Below, one piece after another: positions 33,541 through 42,187 of a stretch of DNA of 64,000 nucleotides. The notes under the pieces were generated by a model that saw only the letters and a list, made by a program, of their open reading frames with translations, was not told the DNA's origin and did no database searches. The stretch covers positions 1-64,000 of the forward strand of contig NZ_ATZJ01000012.1 in the NCBI RefSeq assembly GCF_000428145.1, in the 5' to 3' direction. The stretch is from Chitinilyticum litopenaei DSM 21440. GTDB taxonomy: Bacteria; Pseudomonadota; Gammaproteobacteria; Burkholderiales; Chitinibacteraceae. The stretch's first letter is position 1. Every line of letters starts with the position of its first letter. Made by a program: the position numbers and the translations under genes.

Positions 33541-34164
33541 ATGCGTATATTTGCCTTCCTGCTGGTTCTGCTGTGTACGGCCTGTGCGTCGCCGCAATTC
33601 GTCGCCCAGGTGAGCAGTCGCAGCACGCTCACTGCCAGCGCGCCGCTGGCCGGCAAGCGTTTTGTCATCGAGCGCAAGGCCGGGCAGGAGCAAAGCCTGG
33701 CGCGGCAGGACTATGAAGCCCAGGTGAGCGCCGCGCTGAAGCAGCGCGGCATGGTGCAGGTTGGCGACAGCCGCTTTGCCGACTGGCTGGTCCAGTTTGA
33801 TTACCGGCTGACCGGTCCGCTGAAAAGCACGACGTCCACGCCCTTCTGGGGCACGGTCGGCATCGGTACCGGCGGCTGGCATGGCGTGGGAATCGGCATG
33901 ACCATCCCGATTTTCCAGGAGATGATCGCCACCACCTACTTTGGCCGCGAGCTGAATCTGGACATTTACGACCCGCGTGCGCTGCAAAGCGGGCAGTTTG
34001 CCAAGCTGTATGAAAGCCGGGCGCTGAACGCCAGCCCGGAAAACGTGCTGGAGCCCGCCGTGCCCTGGCTGATCCGCGCCGTATTCCAGGAGTTCCCCGT
34101 GGCCGGCAACAGCCGGCGCGAAGTACGCCTGCCGCTGACGCCGCCCGCCGGCAGCCAGCCCTGA
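33538..34164 (+). CDS. DUF4136-type lipoprotein
   Basis: This 208-residue predicted lipoprotein has a short signal peptide ending in the lipobox LLCTAC (Cys about residue 16). The mature domain matches the DUF4136 pattern: GKRFVIERKAG, a YEAQVSAALKQRGMVQV segment, and a glycine-rich loop GTGGWHGVGIG. It is probably anchored in the outer membrane; function is unknown. The start is ATG 33538 or 33541, both within or beside repeat copy F. Confidence 0.82.
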   Translation: MMRIFAFLLVLLCTACASPQFVAQVSSRSTLTASAPLAGKRFVIERKAGQEQSLARQDYEAQVSAALKQRGMVQVGDSRFADWLVQFDYRLTGPLKSTTSTPFWGTVGIGTGGWHGVGIGMTIPIFQEMIATTYFGRELNLDIYDPRALQSGQFAKLYESRALNASPENVLEPAVPWLIRAVFQEFPVAGNSRREVRLPLTPPAGSQP

Positions 34165-34192
34165 GCCGCCCTTTTCCGAGAAGAGTTTCCGC

Positions 34193-35032
34193 GTGACACC
34201 CGATCAATATTGCGAAGACAAGGCCGCGAAAAGCGGCTCCAGTTTCTATGCCAGCTTTCGTTTCCTGCCCACGGACAAGCGCCGCGCCATCACCGCCTTG
34301 TACGCCTTTTGCCGCGAGGTGGACGATGTCGTTGATGAAACGCATGATGAACAGGTCGCGCGCACCACGCTCAACTGGTGGCGCGGCGAGATCGACCAGA
34401 TGTACGCTGGCAACCCCCAGCATCCCGTCACGCGCGCCCTGCTGCCGGCGGTGAAGGCCTACGATCTGCAGCGCGAGCATTTTCTGGAAATCATCGACGG
34501 CATGCAGATGGATCTGGACGTGCCGCGCTACAACGCCTTCAAGGACCTGCAACTGTACTGCTATCGCGTCGCCTCGGTCGTCGGCATTCTGGTGGCCGGC
34601 ATTTTCGGCTACCAGGATCGCAAGACGCTGAAATACGCGCACGATCTGGGCATCGCCTTCCAGCTCACCAACATCATCCGCGATGTCGGCGAAGACCTGC
34701 GGCGCGGTCGCGTTTACCTGCCGGTGGAGGAACTGCAGCGCTTCAATGTGCCGATGGATGACCTCAGCCATTACCGCGAAACACCCGAATTCCGCGCCCT
34801 GATGGAGTTCCAGATCGAGCGGGCGGAACAATTCTATGACCAGGCGCTGGCGCAGCTGCCGAAGGTGGATCGCAAGAATCAGCGCTGCGGGCTCATCATG
34901 GCCGCCATCTATCGCACCACCTTGCAGGAAATCCGCAAGGATGGCGCCGAAAAGGTGCTCAACCAGCGCCTGAGCCTGGGCGGCGCGCGCAAGATCTGGC
35001 TGGCCTGGCGCGCCTGGTGGCAGAACCGCTGA
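34193..35032 (+). CDS. hpnD: Presqualene diphosphate synthase
   Basis: This 279-residue trans-isoprenyl synthase of the hopanoid pathway joins two farnesyl diphosphates to presqualene diphosphate. The two aspartate-rich Mg-binding motifs are present: REVDDVVDETHDEQ near residue 45 and NIIRDVGEDLRRGRVYLP near residue 160. It starts with GTG at 34193 behind a GAGAAGAG site. It is followed by hpnE; hpnC, usually beside them, is not in the window. Confidence 0.92.
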   Translation: MTPDQYCEDKAAKSGSSFYASFRFLPTDKRRAITALYAFCREVDDVVDETHDEQVARTTLNWWRGEIDQMYAGNPQHPVTRALLPAVKAYDLQREHFLEIIDGMQMDLDVPRYNAFKDLQLYCYRVASVVGILVAGIFGYQDRKTLKYAHDLGIAFQLTNIIRDVGEDLRRGRVYLPVEELQRFNVPMDDLSHYRETPEFRALMEFQIERAEQFYDQALAQLPKVDRKNQRCGLIMAAIYRTTLQEIRKDGAEKVLNQRLSLGGARKIWLAWRAWWQNR

Positions 35033-35060
35033 TGCTTGCCTGTTTCCCGGTTGGCAGGGC

Positions 35061-36395
35061 ATGACGGCCTCCCGCATTGCCATCATCGGCGGCGGTTACG
35101 CCGGCATGGCCGCTGCCGTGACGCTGGCGGCGGCCGGTGCGCGCGTGTGCGTGTTCGAAGGCGCAAAGACACTGGGTGGCCGTGCCCGTGCCGTCGAGCT
35201 CGACGGCCGGCTGCTCGACAATGGCCAGCACATCCTCATCGGCGCCTACCGCACCTTGCTGGGGCTGATGCAGCAGGTGGGCGTGGCGGAAGCGACGGCG
35301 CTGCTGCGCCTGCCGCTGACGCTGCAGCAGCGGGTTCCGCGTGGCGAGGCCCGGGGCGACTTCCGCATGGTCGCGCCCGACTGGCCGGCGCCGCTGCACA
35401 GCCTGGGTGCGCTGCTGGGCGCGCAGGGACTGGCCTGGCGCGAAAAATTCAGCCTGGCGCGCTTGCTGCTGCAGGCACAGCTGGGCGGTTTCCGGCTCAA
35501 ACAGGATGGCACGGTGCTCGACTGGCTGCGTGCCGGCGGGCAGTCGCCAGCGCTGATCGAACGCTTCTGGCAGCCGCTGACGGTCGCCGCCCTCAATACC
35601 CCGCTGGAAAGCGCCTCCGCGCAAGTGCTGCTCACCGTCTTGCGTGACAGCCTGCTGGGCGCGCGGCGCGATGGCGATCTGCTGATTCCGCGCATCGATT
35701 TCACCGCGCTGTTCCCGCAGCCGGCCGCCGACTGGCTGGCGCAGCGCGACGGCGAAGTCCGCTGCAGCACACCGGTGCGCGCGCTGGCGCGCGAAGAGGC
35801 GGGCTGGCGGATCAATGACGGAGCAGAGCGCTTTGCCGCCGTGGTGCTCGCCGTGTCGCCGCAACGGGCGTCTGCGCTGCTGCCCGAGCAGGCCGCGCTT
35901 GCCCCGCTGCGCGCGACACTGAGCGCCTTCCGCTATCAGCCCATCCAGACCGTCTACCTGCAGTATGCCGAGACGGTAAGGCTGGATCTGCCCATGCAGG
36001 GCGTGGCTGGCGGGCTGTGCCAGTGGGTGTTCGACCGTGGCCGGATTCACGGTACGCCGGGGCTGCTGGCCGTGGTGCTGTCGGCGCGCGGCGCATACAG
36101 CGACTGGGATGCCGCGACGCTGGCCGGGCGCGTGCATGCGGAACTGCAGCAGTTTTTTGCGCTCGACCAGGCACCGCGCTGGCATCGCGTGATTCATGAA
36201 AAGCGTGCCACCTTTGCCTGCACACCGGGGCTGCCGCGTCCGGGCAATGCCAGTGGCGTGGCCGGATTGTGGCTGGCCGGCGATTACACGGCCAGCGCTG
36301 ACGGCAACGGCGATTATCCGGCCACGCTGGAAGCCGCCGCACGCAGCGGCGTGGCGGCTGCGCAGGGTGTGCTGCGCGAGACGGGCATGCTGTGA
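35061..36395 (+). CDS. hpnE: Hydroxysqualene dehydroxylase
   Basis: This 444-residue FAD-dependent enzyme reduces hydroxysqualene to squalene. The N-terminal dinucleotide fold is IAIIGGGYAGMAAAVTLAAA, followed by GGRARAVELDGRLLDNGQHI as in HpnE and phytoene-desaturase relatives. The C-terminal FAD contact is LAGDYTASADGNGDYPATLE. It lies 28 bases after hpnD, supporting a two-gene squalene/hopanoid unit. Confidence 0.9.
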   Translation: MTASRIAIIGGGYAGMAAAVTLAAAGARVCVFEGAKTLGGRARAVELDGRLLDNGQHILIGAYRTLLGLMQQVGVAEATALLRLPLTLQQRVPRGEARGDFRMVAPDWPAPLHSLGALLGAQGLAWREKFSLARLLLQAQLGGFRLKQDGTVLDWLRAGGQSPALIERFWQPLTVAALNTPLESASAQVLLTVLRDSLLGARRDGDLLIPRIDFTALFPQPAADWLAQRDGEVRCSTPVRALAREEAGWRINDGAERFAAVVLAVSPQRASALLPEQAALAPLRATLSAFRYQPIQTVYLQYAETVRLDLPMQGVAGGLCQWVFDRGRIHGTPGLLAVVLSARGAYSDWDAATLAGRVHAELQQFFALDQAPRWHRVIHEKRATFACTPGLPRPGNASGVAGLWLAGDYTASADGNGDYPATLEAAARSGVAAAQGVLRETGML

Positions 36396-36432
36396 GACTA
36401 TGTGTCAGGACAATGAGATGTAGTCATATTTT

Positions 36433-36485
36433 GTGGGTATGTGCCTGTGGCTCATGCCAGGAAAGGGTTTCAGGTCAATACATTA
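36433..36485. repeat. GGGTAT/ATACCC nested hairpin repeat, copy G
   Basis: GTGGGTATGTGCCTGTGGCTC then CCAGGAAAGGGTTTCAGG then AATACATT. The GGTATGTGCCTGT left half is shared with copy H at 38689. It sits between hpnE and the SDR gene, 25 bases before the SDR start. Confidence 0.7.
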
Positions 36486-36510
36486 ATATGTATTGCCATT
36501 GGGGAAGACA

Positions 36511-37269
36511 ATGAGTGATTGGAAACATTATCAGGCGCCCGCCGATGCACTGGCTGGCCGGGTCATTCTGGTGACCGGCGCGGGGCAGGGCATCGGTGCG
36601 GCTGCCGCGCTGGCCTATGCCCGGCATGGTGCCACGGTGATCCTGCTGGGGCGCAACGAGAAAAAGCTGGCGCGCACCTACGATGCGATCGAAGCCGCGG
36701 GCGGCGCGCAACCGGCCGCCATTCCCATGGATCTGGCCAAGATCGGCGAAACCGAAATCGCCCAGCTGGGCATCACGCTGCGCAAGGAATTCGGCCGGCT
36801 GGACGGCATTCTGCATGCCGCCAACGGCTTTTCCTTCCTGTCGCCGCTGACGAACCAGAAGCTCGACGAATGGGTGGACATGTTCAAGGTCAATGTCGCG
36901 GCGCCGTTTGCCATCAATCGCGGCCTGCTGCCGCTGTTGAGCCAGGCGCCCGATGCGGCCATCGTGCACCTGGGGGAAAGTCATGCGCTGGCGCCCGCTG
37001 CCTTCTGGGGGGGCTATAGCGTGAGCCGTGCAGGGCAGAAAAATCTGGTCGAGATCGCCGCCAGCGAGTGGGACAACCTGCCGCAGCTGCGCATCAACCT
37101 GCTGGTGCCCGGTCCCATCCAGTCGCCCTTCCGGCTGGCGACCCATCCGGCCGAACCGCGCGACAGCCTGCCGCCAACCGAAGCCATCCTGCCGGCGCTG
37201 CTGTACTGGATGAGCGCGGCCAGTGCCGGCCAGAGCGGGCGCACGCTGTGCTTTGCCGAGGCCGGATAG
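36511..37269 (+). CDS. YciK-like short-chain dehydrogenase with YxxxR
   Basis: This 252-residue SDR-fold protein has the cofactor loop VTGAGQGIGAAAALAYARHG and the adenine-pocket LHAANGFSFLS (NAG-like motif as AANG). The catalytic segment is GESHALAPAAFWGGYSVSRA: serine and tyrosine are present, but the invariant lysine four residues after the tyrosine is arginine. In pseudomonads a yciK gene follows the mtaD-ubiG-mupP operon; here that operon is far away at 59-62 kb. It may have altered or no oxidoreductase activity. ATG 36511 has a GGGGAAG site. Confidence 0.85.
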   Translation: MSDWKHYQAPADALAGRVILVTGAGQGIGAAAALAYARHGATVILLGRNEKKLARTYDAIEAAGGAQPAAIPMDLAKIGETEIAQLGITLRKEFGRLDGILHAANGFSFLSPLTNQKLDEWVDMFKVNVAAPFAINRGLLPLLSQAPDAAIVHLGESHALAPAAFWGGYSVSRAGQKNLVEIAASEWDNLPQLRINLLVPGPIQSPFRLATHPAEPRDSLPPTEAILPALLYWMSAASAGQSGRTLCFAEAG

Positions 37270-37432
37270 CCCGGAGGGCCGCCGGTGGCTTGCGCATGGC
37301 GTACGCTGGGTGACTGTGAAAAATTCACGCTGCACCACAGCATGCGGGCTGGAACCAATCCGGGGGAGGCCGGTCAGAATCAGTGATTCGGTTCCGTGCG
37401 AATCCGATGTTGCCGCAACAGTGCGGGTGACA

Positions 37433-38689
37433 TCACGCTCCAACTCTCCCTGATTGAACCCCGCCATTCGGCGGGGTCTTTTTTTGCGCCACGCGCCGGT
37501 AACTCAGCCAGGCGCCGATGCCACAGACGGCCAGCATGGCGGCCAGCGGCAACGTGGTGCTGCCATGCCAGCTGCCCATGATGACGCCGGTTACCGTGGC
37601 GATGGCGAATTGCAGCGTGCCGATCAGCGCCGAAGCCAGTCCGGCCTGCTGGCCGTGTCCGGCCAGGGCGCCGGCCATGGCATTGGGGGCGGCAAAGCCC
37701 AGCGCCGCCAGATAGCCGTACACGCAGGTCAGCACCAGCCAGAACGGCGGCAGCCCGAGCAGCAGCGTGGCGGCCAGCAGCACGGCGGCAAGCACGGTCA
37801 GTACCGCCACAGCGCGGCCAAGCAGGCTGTCGAGATCCTGCGTTTTCAGGAAACGGGCATTGAGCTGGCTGGCCAGGATGTAGCAGGCCGCGATGCTGCC
37901 GAACACCAGGCTGTAGCTGGCCGGGCTCAGGCCGTACAGGCTCATCATCACCACCGGCGAGCCGGTGATGTAGGCAAACAGCCCGGCCACGGCCAGTCCG
38001 CCGGTCAGCGCATAGGCCATGAAATGCCCGTCGCGCAGCAAGCGGCCATAGCTTGCCAGGGTCACGCCCGGCCGGAAGGGCGCGCTGTGCTGCGGCGGAC
38101 GCGTTTCCTGCAGGCTCAGGTGCAGCAGCACGAAGCACAGTGCGGCAAAGGCGGCGAGCAGCGCGAAGATCGGTCGCCAGCCGGCCGACACCACGATCCA
38201 GCTGCCCAGCAGCGGCGCGAGAATGGGCGCGACGCCCATGACCAGCACCAGCGAGGAGAATACCTGCGCGGCTTCGCGCGGCTCGCAGCGGTCACGCACC
38301 ACGGCCCGGGCAATCACCATGCCGGCGCAGCCGCCCAGCGCCTGCACGAAGCGCAGGACGATCAGCTGCTCGATGCTGGCGGCCAGCGCGCAGCCGATGG
38401 ACGCGGCGATATACACCAGCAGGCCGATCAGCAGGGGGCGCTTGCGGCCAAAATGGTCGGACAGCGGGCCATACAGCGACTGGCCCAGCGCCAGTCCGAT
38501 GAAATAGCTGGCCAGCGTCAGCTGTACGGTGGCTTCCGGGCTGCCCAGGCTTTGTGCGATTGCCGGCAGTCCCGGCAGATACATGTCAATCGACAGCGGA
38601 CCCAGCGCGGTGACCGCGCCCAGCAGCACGATCCAGCCGGCAAAGCGCCGATGTGCTGTCGCCTCTGACATTCTTGAGGTTTGATCCAT
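37433..38689 (-). CDS. Bcr/CflA-family multidrug efflux transporter
   Basis: This 418-residue major-facilitator protein has about twelve membrane helices. The drug:H+ antiporter-1 signature is seen in LGPLSIDMYLPGLPAIAQSL (Bcr/CflA start), GQSLYGPLSDHFGRKRPLLI (motif A) and FVQALGGCAGMVIARAVVRD (motif C region). It probably exports drugs or small metabolites. The start codon at 38689 is formed by the terminal ATACC-TATG of repeat copy H. Its last 20 codons overlap the plus-strand terminator at 37459-37485. Confidence 0.88.
   Translation of the reverse strand: MDQTSRMSEATAHRRFAGWIVLLGAVTALGPLSIDMYLPGLPAIAQSLGSPEATVQLTLASYFIGLALGQSLYGPLSDHFGRKRPLLIGLLVYIAASIGCALAASIEQLIVLRFVQALGGCAGMVIARAVVRDRCEPREAAQVFSSLVLVMGVAPILAPLLGSWIVVSAGWRPIFALLAAFAALCFVLLHLSLQETRPPQHSAPFRPGVTLASYGRLLRDGHFMAYALTGGLAVAGLFAYITGSPVVMMSLYGLSPASYSLVFGSIAACYILASQLNARFLKTQDLDSLLGRAVAVLTVLAAVLLAATLLLGLPPFWLVLTCVYGYLAALGFAAPNAMAGALAGHGQQAGLASALIGTLQFAIATVTGVIMGSWHGSTTLPLAAMLAVCGIGAWLSYRRVAQKKTPPNGGVQSGRVGA
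37459..37485 (+). terminator. Terminator downstream of the SDR gene, inside the Bcr/CflA 3' end
   Basis: CCCCGCC-ATTC-GGCGGGG hairpin followed by TCTTTTTTT on the plus strand. It terminates plus-strand transcription but is also translated on the minus strand as the KKTPPNGG part of the transporter. Confidence 0.8.
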
Positions 38690-38737
38690 AGGTATGTGCC
38701 TGTAGCCAAACAATGATAAAGGCCCCATGTTCATACA
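38687..38737. repeat. GGGTAT/ATACCC nested hairpin repeat, copy H
   Basis: ATAGGTATGTGCCTGTAGCC, AAA..TAAAGGCCCCATG and TTCATAC. On the minus strand the left end reads ATACCTATG and provides the start codon of the Bcr/CflA gene. Confidence 0.75.
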
Positions 38738-38929
38738 GTGGTTAGTATGTCTGGAGCCTCCTGCTACTGTATGTCTGCCGCTGGCCCGGCTCAAGGCAAA
38801 TAATGCCGGGCAGACAGGGAGGCGCCGCGCGTCCCAGGCAGGTCGGCCGCTGCCGGAACAGGCGCCGCCAAGCCGGCCGCCCGGCCTTTTGCCTGGTCGT
38901 GCGCCGGCTGGCGGCCGAGCGCAGGGCGC

Positions 38930-39568
38930 TCAGTAGCCGACGGTAAAGCGCTGCCGGATGAAATGCGGCGACTCGGCCTCGTCGAGCACCGCCATGGCGA
39001 AGTCCGGCAGCGAGACATGACTGTTGCCATCGGCCGCCACCAGCAGCTGATCGCCGCCGAGGCGGAATACGCCACTGCGCTCGCCCGGATGGATGTGCGC
39101 CGACGGGCTGACCAGCGTCCAGCTCAGCGTCGCCTCGGCGCGCAGCTGCTGCAGGGCCTGGCGGGCGCCCTCGGCGCTGGCGCGCCATTCGGCGGGGAAG
39201 TCCGGTGTATCGAGCAGTTGCAGGCCTGGCGCCACCTCCAGACTGCCCGCGCCGCCGATGCTGATGAAGCGCGGCAGCCCGGCGGCCTTCACCGCGGCGA
39301 TGATGCTGGCAAAGCCTTGCAGGTAATACCCGGCGACGTCGGCGTGCGCATGGCCGCTGAAGGCGCTGAGCACCAGATCGTGACCGGCCAGCTGCCTGGC
39401 CAGTGCCGCGCCATCGAGCACATCGCAAGCTTGCGCGCTCAGCCCGGGCTGGGGTGCGAGGCGTTCGGGGTGGCGTACCAGTGCGGTAACCTGGTGACCA
39501 CGCGCCAGGGCTTCGGCCAGCAAGGCCGAGCCGATGAAACCGGAAGCGCCAATCAGGGCAATGTTCAT
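38930..39568 (-). CDS. NAD(P)-binding NmrA-like reductase/epimerase
   Basis: This 212-residue Rossmann-fold protein begins MNIALIGASGFIGSALLAEA (GxxGxxG cofactor loop) and has the central AGLPRFISIGGAGSLEVAPG segment common in the NAD(P)H-binding family (Pfam NAD_binding_10). The substrate is unknown. The start at 39568 is 14 bases from the end of the upstream DsbA-like gene, so the two are probably one operon, divergent from the lysR gene. Confidence 0.87.
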   Translation of the reverse strand: MNIALIGASGFIGSALLAEALARGHQVTALVRHPERLAPQPGLSAQACDVLDGAALARQLAGHDLVLSAFSGHAHADVAGYYLQGFASIIAAVKAAGLPRFISIGGAGSLEVAPGLQLLDTPDFPAEWRASAEGARQALQQLRAEATLSWTLVSPSAHIHPGERSGVFRLGGDQLLVAADGNSHVSLPDFAMAVLDEAESPHFIRQRFTVGY

Positions 39569-39581
39569 GGTGGGTGTCCTC

Positions 39582-40169
39582 TCAGAAAAGCTGTTGGTTC
39601 GAGACGGCATGCAGGCTGTTGCCATGCCGGGCGAGCAGGGTGGGAACGCCCTGGATGTTTTGCTGCTGCATCAGCTGGCGCGCACGTGCGACCAGCTGGT
39701 GCAGCGCGTCCGGCCAGGGGCCGGCAAGCTGGCGGGCGAGGCTGGCGCTGTCCAGGCCGTAGCGCTCGCCCAGCGCGGCGTGCGCATCGATGCTGACATC
39801 GCCCTCCACATAGCGCAGGCGCTGGACGGCATGCAGTACATCCAGGCTGTGCTGCGGTGCGGCCTGGCTGAGCAGGAACCAGGCATGCGTGGCCAGCGAG
39901 GCGTCAAAAATCTGCTCCGCATCGCCCAGGATGCGCTCGCGGTAGTGCATGCTGAAGGGCTGGCCGGTGCGGGTGGCAATCTGCTGGTCGGCCTGCCAGA
40001 AATACTCGCGCCGCAAGGCATCGGGGCGCTCGGGGCGGCAAAAGAGGCCGCTGGGCAGCAGCTCGAATTCGGCATGCGGCAGGGCGGTCCGCAGGCGTTG
40101 CAGCCCCGGATGGGCGCCATAACACCAGCCGCACCAGGGGTCGAAAATCAGGATGAAACGGTCATTCAT
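39582..40169 (-). CDS. DsbA-family thioredoxin-fold protein
   Basis: This 195-residue cytoplasmic protein (no signal peptide) has a CxxC active site in FDPWCGWCYGAHPGLQRL and a cis-proline loop in NIQGVPTLLARHG. It most resembles the FrnE/DsbA-like family, which may act as thiol oxidoreductases or isomerases on small molecules. It is transcribed divergently from the LysR gene and together with the NmrA-like gene, making both candidate LysR targets. Confidence 0.87.
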   Translation of the reverse strand: MNDRFILIFDPWCGWCYGAHPGLQRLRTALPHAEFELLPSGLFCRPERPDALRREYFWQADQQIATRTGQPFSMHYRERILGDAEQIFDASLATHAWFLLSQAAPQHSLDVLHAVQRLRYVEGDVSIDAHAALGERYGLDSASLARQLAGPWPDALHQLVARARQLMQQQNIQGVPTLLARHGNSLHAVSNQQLF

Positions 40170-40355
40170 GGCGAAGCGGGCCTTGCTGTGTCTTCAACGA
40201 TGCTTGCCATCATCCGCGCTTTCATTGTTCGGATAAATCCCGTAACTGTGGATTTACTGTTTGCAAAATGCATACAATTTGCAGGGGCAAGCCGCCCGTT
40301 GCTGCTCGCCGTGGGGAGTGGCTGGCGTGCTCAGCCCTCAGCCGTTTGAATGCCT

Positions 40356-40409
40356 GTGGGAGCGAGCTGGCTCGCGAAGCGTTGCTGATCGCGACCAGCT
40401 CGCTCCCAC
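40356..40409. repeat. REPIN 2
   Basis: GTGGGAGCGAGCTGGCTCGC and its inverse enclose a spacer containing GAAGCGTTGCTGATCGCGA, the reverse complement of the REPIN 3 spacer. It lies between the divergent DsbA-like and lysR genes, so it occupies their shared regulatory region. Confidence 0.88.
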
Positions 40410-40434
40410 GACTTACCACATCAACAGAGCCAGC

Positions 40435-41361
40435 ATGCCCGCCGAATTGCCCGACCTGAACCGCCTGCGCCTCTTTGTCGCCGTGGCCGAAACCGGCGGT
40501 TTCACCGCCGCCGCAGTCCGCTTGGGGCTGGCCAAGGCGGTGGTCAGCCAGCAGGTGGCCAGGCTGGAAGCCGAGCTGGGCGTCACCCTGCTGACGCGCA
40601 CCACGCGGCGCGTCGTGCTGACCGAAGCCGGCGCCGCTTTTCTGGCGCGCTGTACCCTGCCGCTGCAGCAGCTGGAAGACGCGATGCTGCAACTCGATGC
40701 CATTGCCCACGAGCCGCGCGGCGTGCTGCGCATGACCGCGCCCGGCGATTATGCCGCCACGGTGCTGGCACCCGCGCTGGCCGCTTTCCGGCAGCGCCAT
40801 CCCGCCTTGTCCTTCGATGTGATTGCCTCGCACGAGATTCTCGATCTGGTCGAGGGGCGCATTGATCTGGCCATCCGCATGGGCTGGCTGCAGGATTCCA
40901 GCCTGCGTGCGGTGAAACTGGCCGATTTCGAACAATGGGTGGTCGCCGCGCCCGGCCCGGCGGCCGCCAGCGTGCAGCATCCGCTCGATCTTGCCCAGCA
41001 GGACTGGATCGCCGTCAGCCTGCTGCCCAGCCCGCGGGTCTGGCAGTTCGCCGGCCCGGGCGGCGAAGCCTGCACGGTGCGCATGGCCGCCGGCAGCGAA
41101 GCGAATTCGCCGACCACGGTGCAGGCGCTGGTGGCGGCGGGCGCCGGCATGTCCATCCTGCCGGACTTCATGGTGCGCGACGCGGTGGCCCAAGGCACCT
41201 TGCTGCGCCTGCTGGCGCAGTGGCAGTTGCCGCAGGCGGGCATTTACGCCGTTTATCCGGCCGGGCGGCATTTGCCGGCCAAGGTGCGCGGCTTTATCGA
41301 TTTCTTCCGCGACTGGCTGGCCGCCGGCCCGGTCGTGGCAGGACACCGGTCGCGCGGGTGA
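40435..41361 (+). CDS. LysR-family transcriptional regulator
   Basis: This 308-residue LysR regulator has an N-terminal winged helix-turn-helix (LNRLRLFVAVAETGGFTAAA then VRLGLAKAVVSQQVARLEAE) and a C-terminal effector-binding domain (residues 90-300). Its GRIDLAIRMGWLQDSSLRAV segment is typical of the CrgA/DmlR branch. It probably regulates the divergent DsbA-like and NmrA-like genes. ATG 40435 is chosen; upstream in-frame codons run through the REPIN and are not plausible coding sequence. Confidence 0.92.
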   Translation: MPAELPDLNRLRLFVAVAETGGFTAAAVRLGLAKAVVSQQVARLEAELGVTLLTRTTRRVVLTEAGAAFLARCTLPLQQLEDAMLQLDAIAHEPRGVLRMTAPGDYAATVLAPALAAFRQRHPALSFDVIASHEILDLVEGRIDLAIRMGWLQDSSLRAVKLADFEQWVVAAPGPAAASVQHPLDLAQQDWIAVSLLPSPRVWQFAGPGGEACTVRMAAGSEANSPTTVQALVAAGAGMSILPDFMVRDAVAQGTLLRLLAQWQLPQAGIYAVYPAGRHLPAKVRGFIDFFRDWLAAGPVVAGHRSRG

Positions 41362-41457
41362 GACGAGGCTGCGGCCAACAACAGGGGCGCTTCTCCGCAG
41401 CCCGGGCGTGTGTCGCCAAGCCTGGGCCTGATTGGGTGGCTAGCTCAGAACAAGACC

Positions 41458-41514
41458 TCATTCCCGTGGGACGCCGGCATGCTGAGTTGCTGTGCTGCCT
41501 ACCTCATCAGGAGC
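41458..41514. repeat. Two-copy 'CCGTGGGACGCCGGC' element, copy 1
   Basis: TCATTCCCGTGGGACGCCGG, GAGTTGCTG and CTGCCTACCTCATCAGG recur in the same order at 50360-50417 before thiM. Flanking bases (GAACA..) are also similar. It does not match any RNA family I know. The rest of 41362-41710 holds only REPIN 3. Confidence 0.65.
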
Positions 41515-41612
41515 CGGGAAGTCGACCAAATCCGCCGTGCTTGTGCGCCACGCCTCTGCGCCGGCTTGTGCTTTGCTGTTCCAACTGGTCCGGCCCTCTG
41601 ATGTTTTCGCGC

Positions 41613-41684
41613 GTGGGAGCGAGCTTGCTCGCGATCAGCAACGCTTCGCGATCAGTAACGCTTCGCGAGCAAGCTCGCTCCCAC
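41613..41684. repeat. REPIN 3 with duplicated spacer
   Basis: GTGGGAGCGAGCTTGCTCGC and its inverse flank a spacer that contains GATCAGCAACGCTTCGC followed by a near copy GATCAGTAACGCTTCGC. It lies just beyond the recX stop codon. Confidence 0.88.
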
Positions 41685-41710
41685 AGCAATTCACCCTTCG
41701 GCGCGCCGGA

Positions 41711-42187
41711 TCAGTCAATGAGCGCTTCGTCCCAGTCGTCGCCACCGCCGATGACGCGATAGGCGACCTCGCTGCTGAAGCCGCGCCCGAGCAGGAAACG
41801 CAACTGTTTCGCGCGTTCTTTCTGGTCCGCTGGCGGCGTGCCGAATTTCTTCTGCCACAGCCGTCTTGCCGCCGCTGTTTCATCTTGCGCGTGTTCGGCC
41901 AGCGCGTTTTCCAGCACCGCGCCGGCGACGCCCTTCATGCGCAACTCCTGGCGCAGGCGATTCTGGCCATAGCGCGCACTGCGCTGCGCCGCCCATTGCT
42001 CGGCAAAGCGTTCGTCCGACAGCCAGTTGCGGTCGGTGAAATCGGCGAGGACCTGTTCGACCAGCTCCCCGCCCTCATCACCGGCCGCGCGCAGCAGCTT
42101 TTGCCTCAGCTCGGCACGCGAGTATTCGCGGCGGGCCAGCAGCGCCAGGGCCTTGTTGCGGAGTGTCTGGAGGAGGTCATCATTCAT
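41711..42187 (-). CDS. recX: RecX regulator of RecA
   Basis: This 158-residue helical-repeat protein binds RecA filaments and blocks their growth. Typical segments are ALALLARREYSRAELRQKLL, LADFTDRNWLSDERFAEQW and ARYGQNRLRQELRMKG. It follows recA on the same strand but is separated from it by about 1.8 kb of repeats and AT-rich genes. Its start codon is part of the ATACCCATG terminus of hairpin repeat copy I, so the repeat has become its translation start region. Confidence 0.92.
   Translation of the reverse strand: MNDDLLQTLRNKALALLARREYSRAELRQKLLRAAGDEGGELVEQVLADFTDRNWLSDERFAEQWAAQRSARYGQNRLRQELRMKGVAGAVLENALAEHAQDETAAARRLWQKKFGTPPADQKERAKQLRFLLGRGFSSEVAYRVIGGGDDWDEALID

Noticed and set aside
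37433..37500. Truncated Bcr/CflA C-terminus
   Set aside because: The tail is translated through a plus-strand terminator hairpin, but the helices upstream are complete and the length is normal, so the gene is probably intact.
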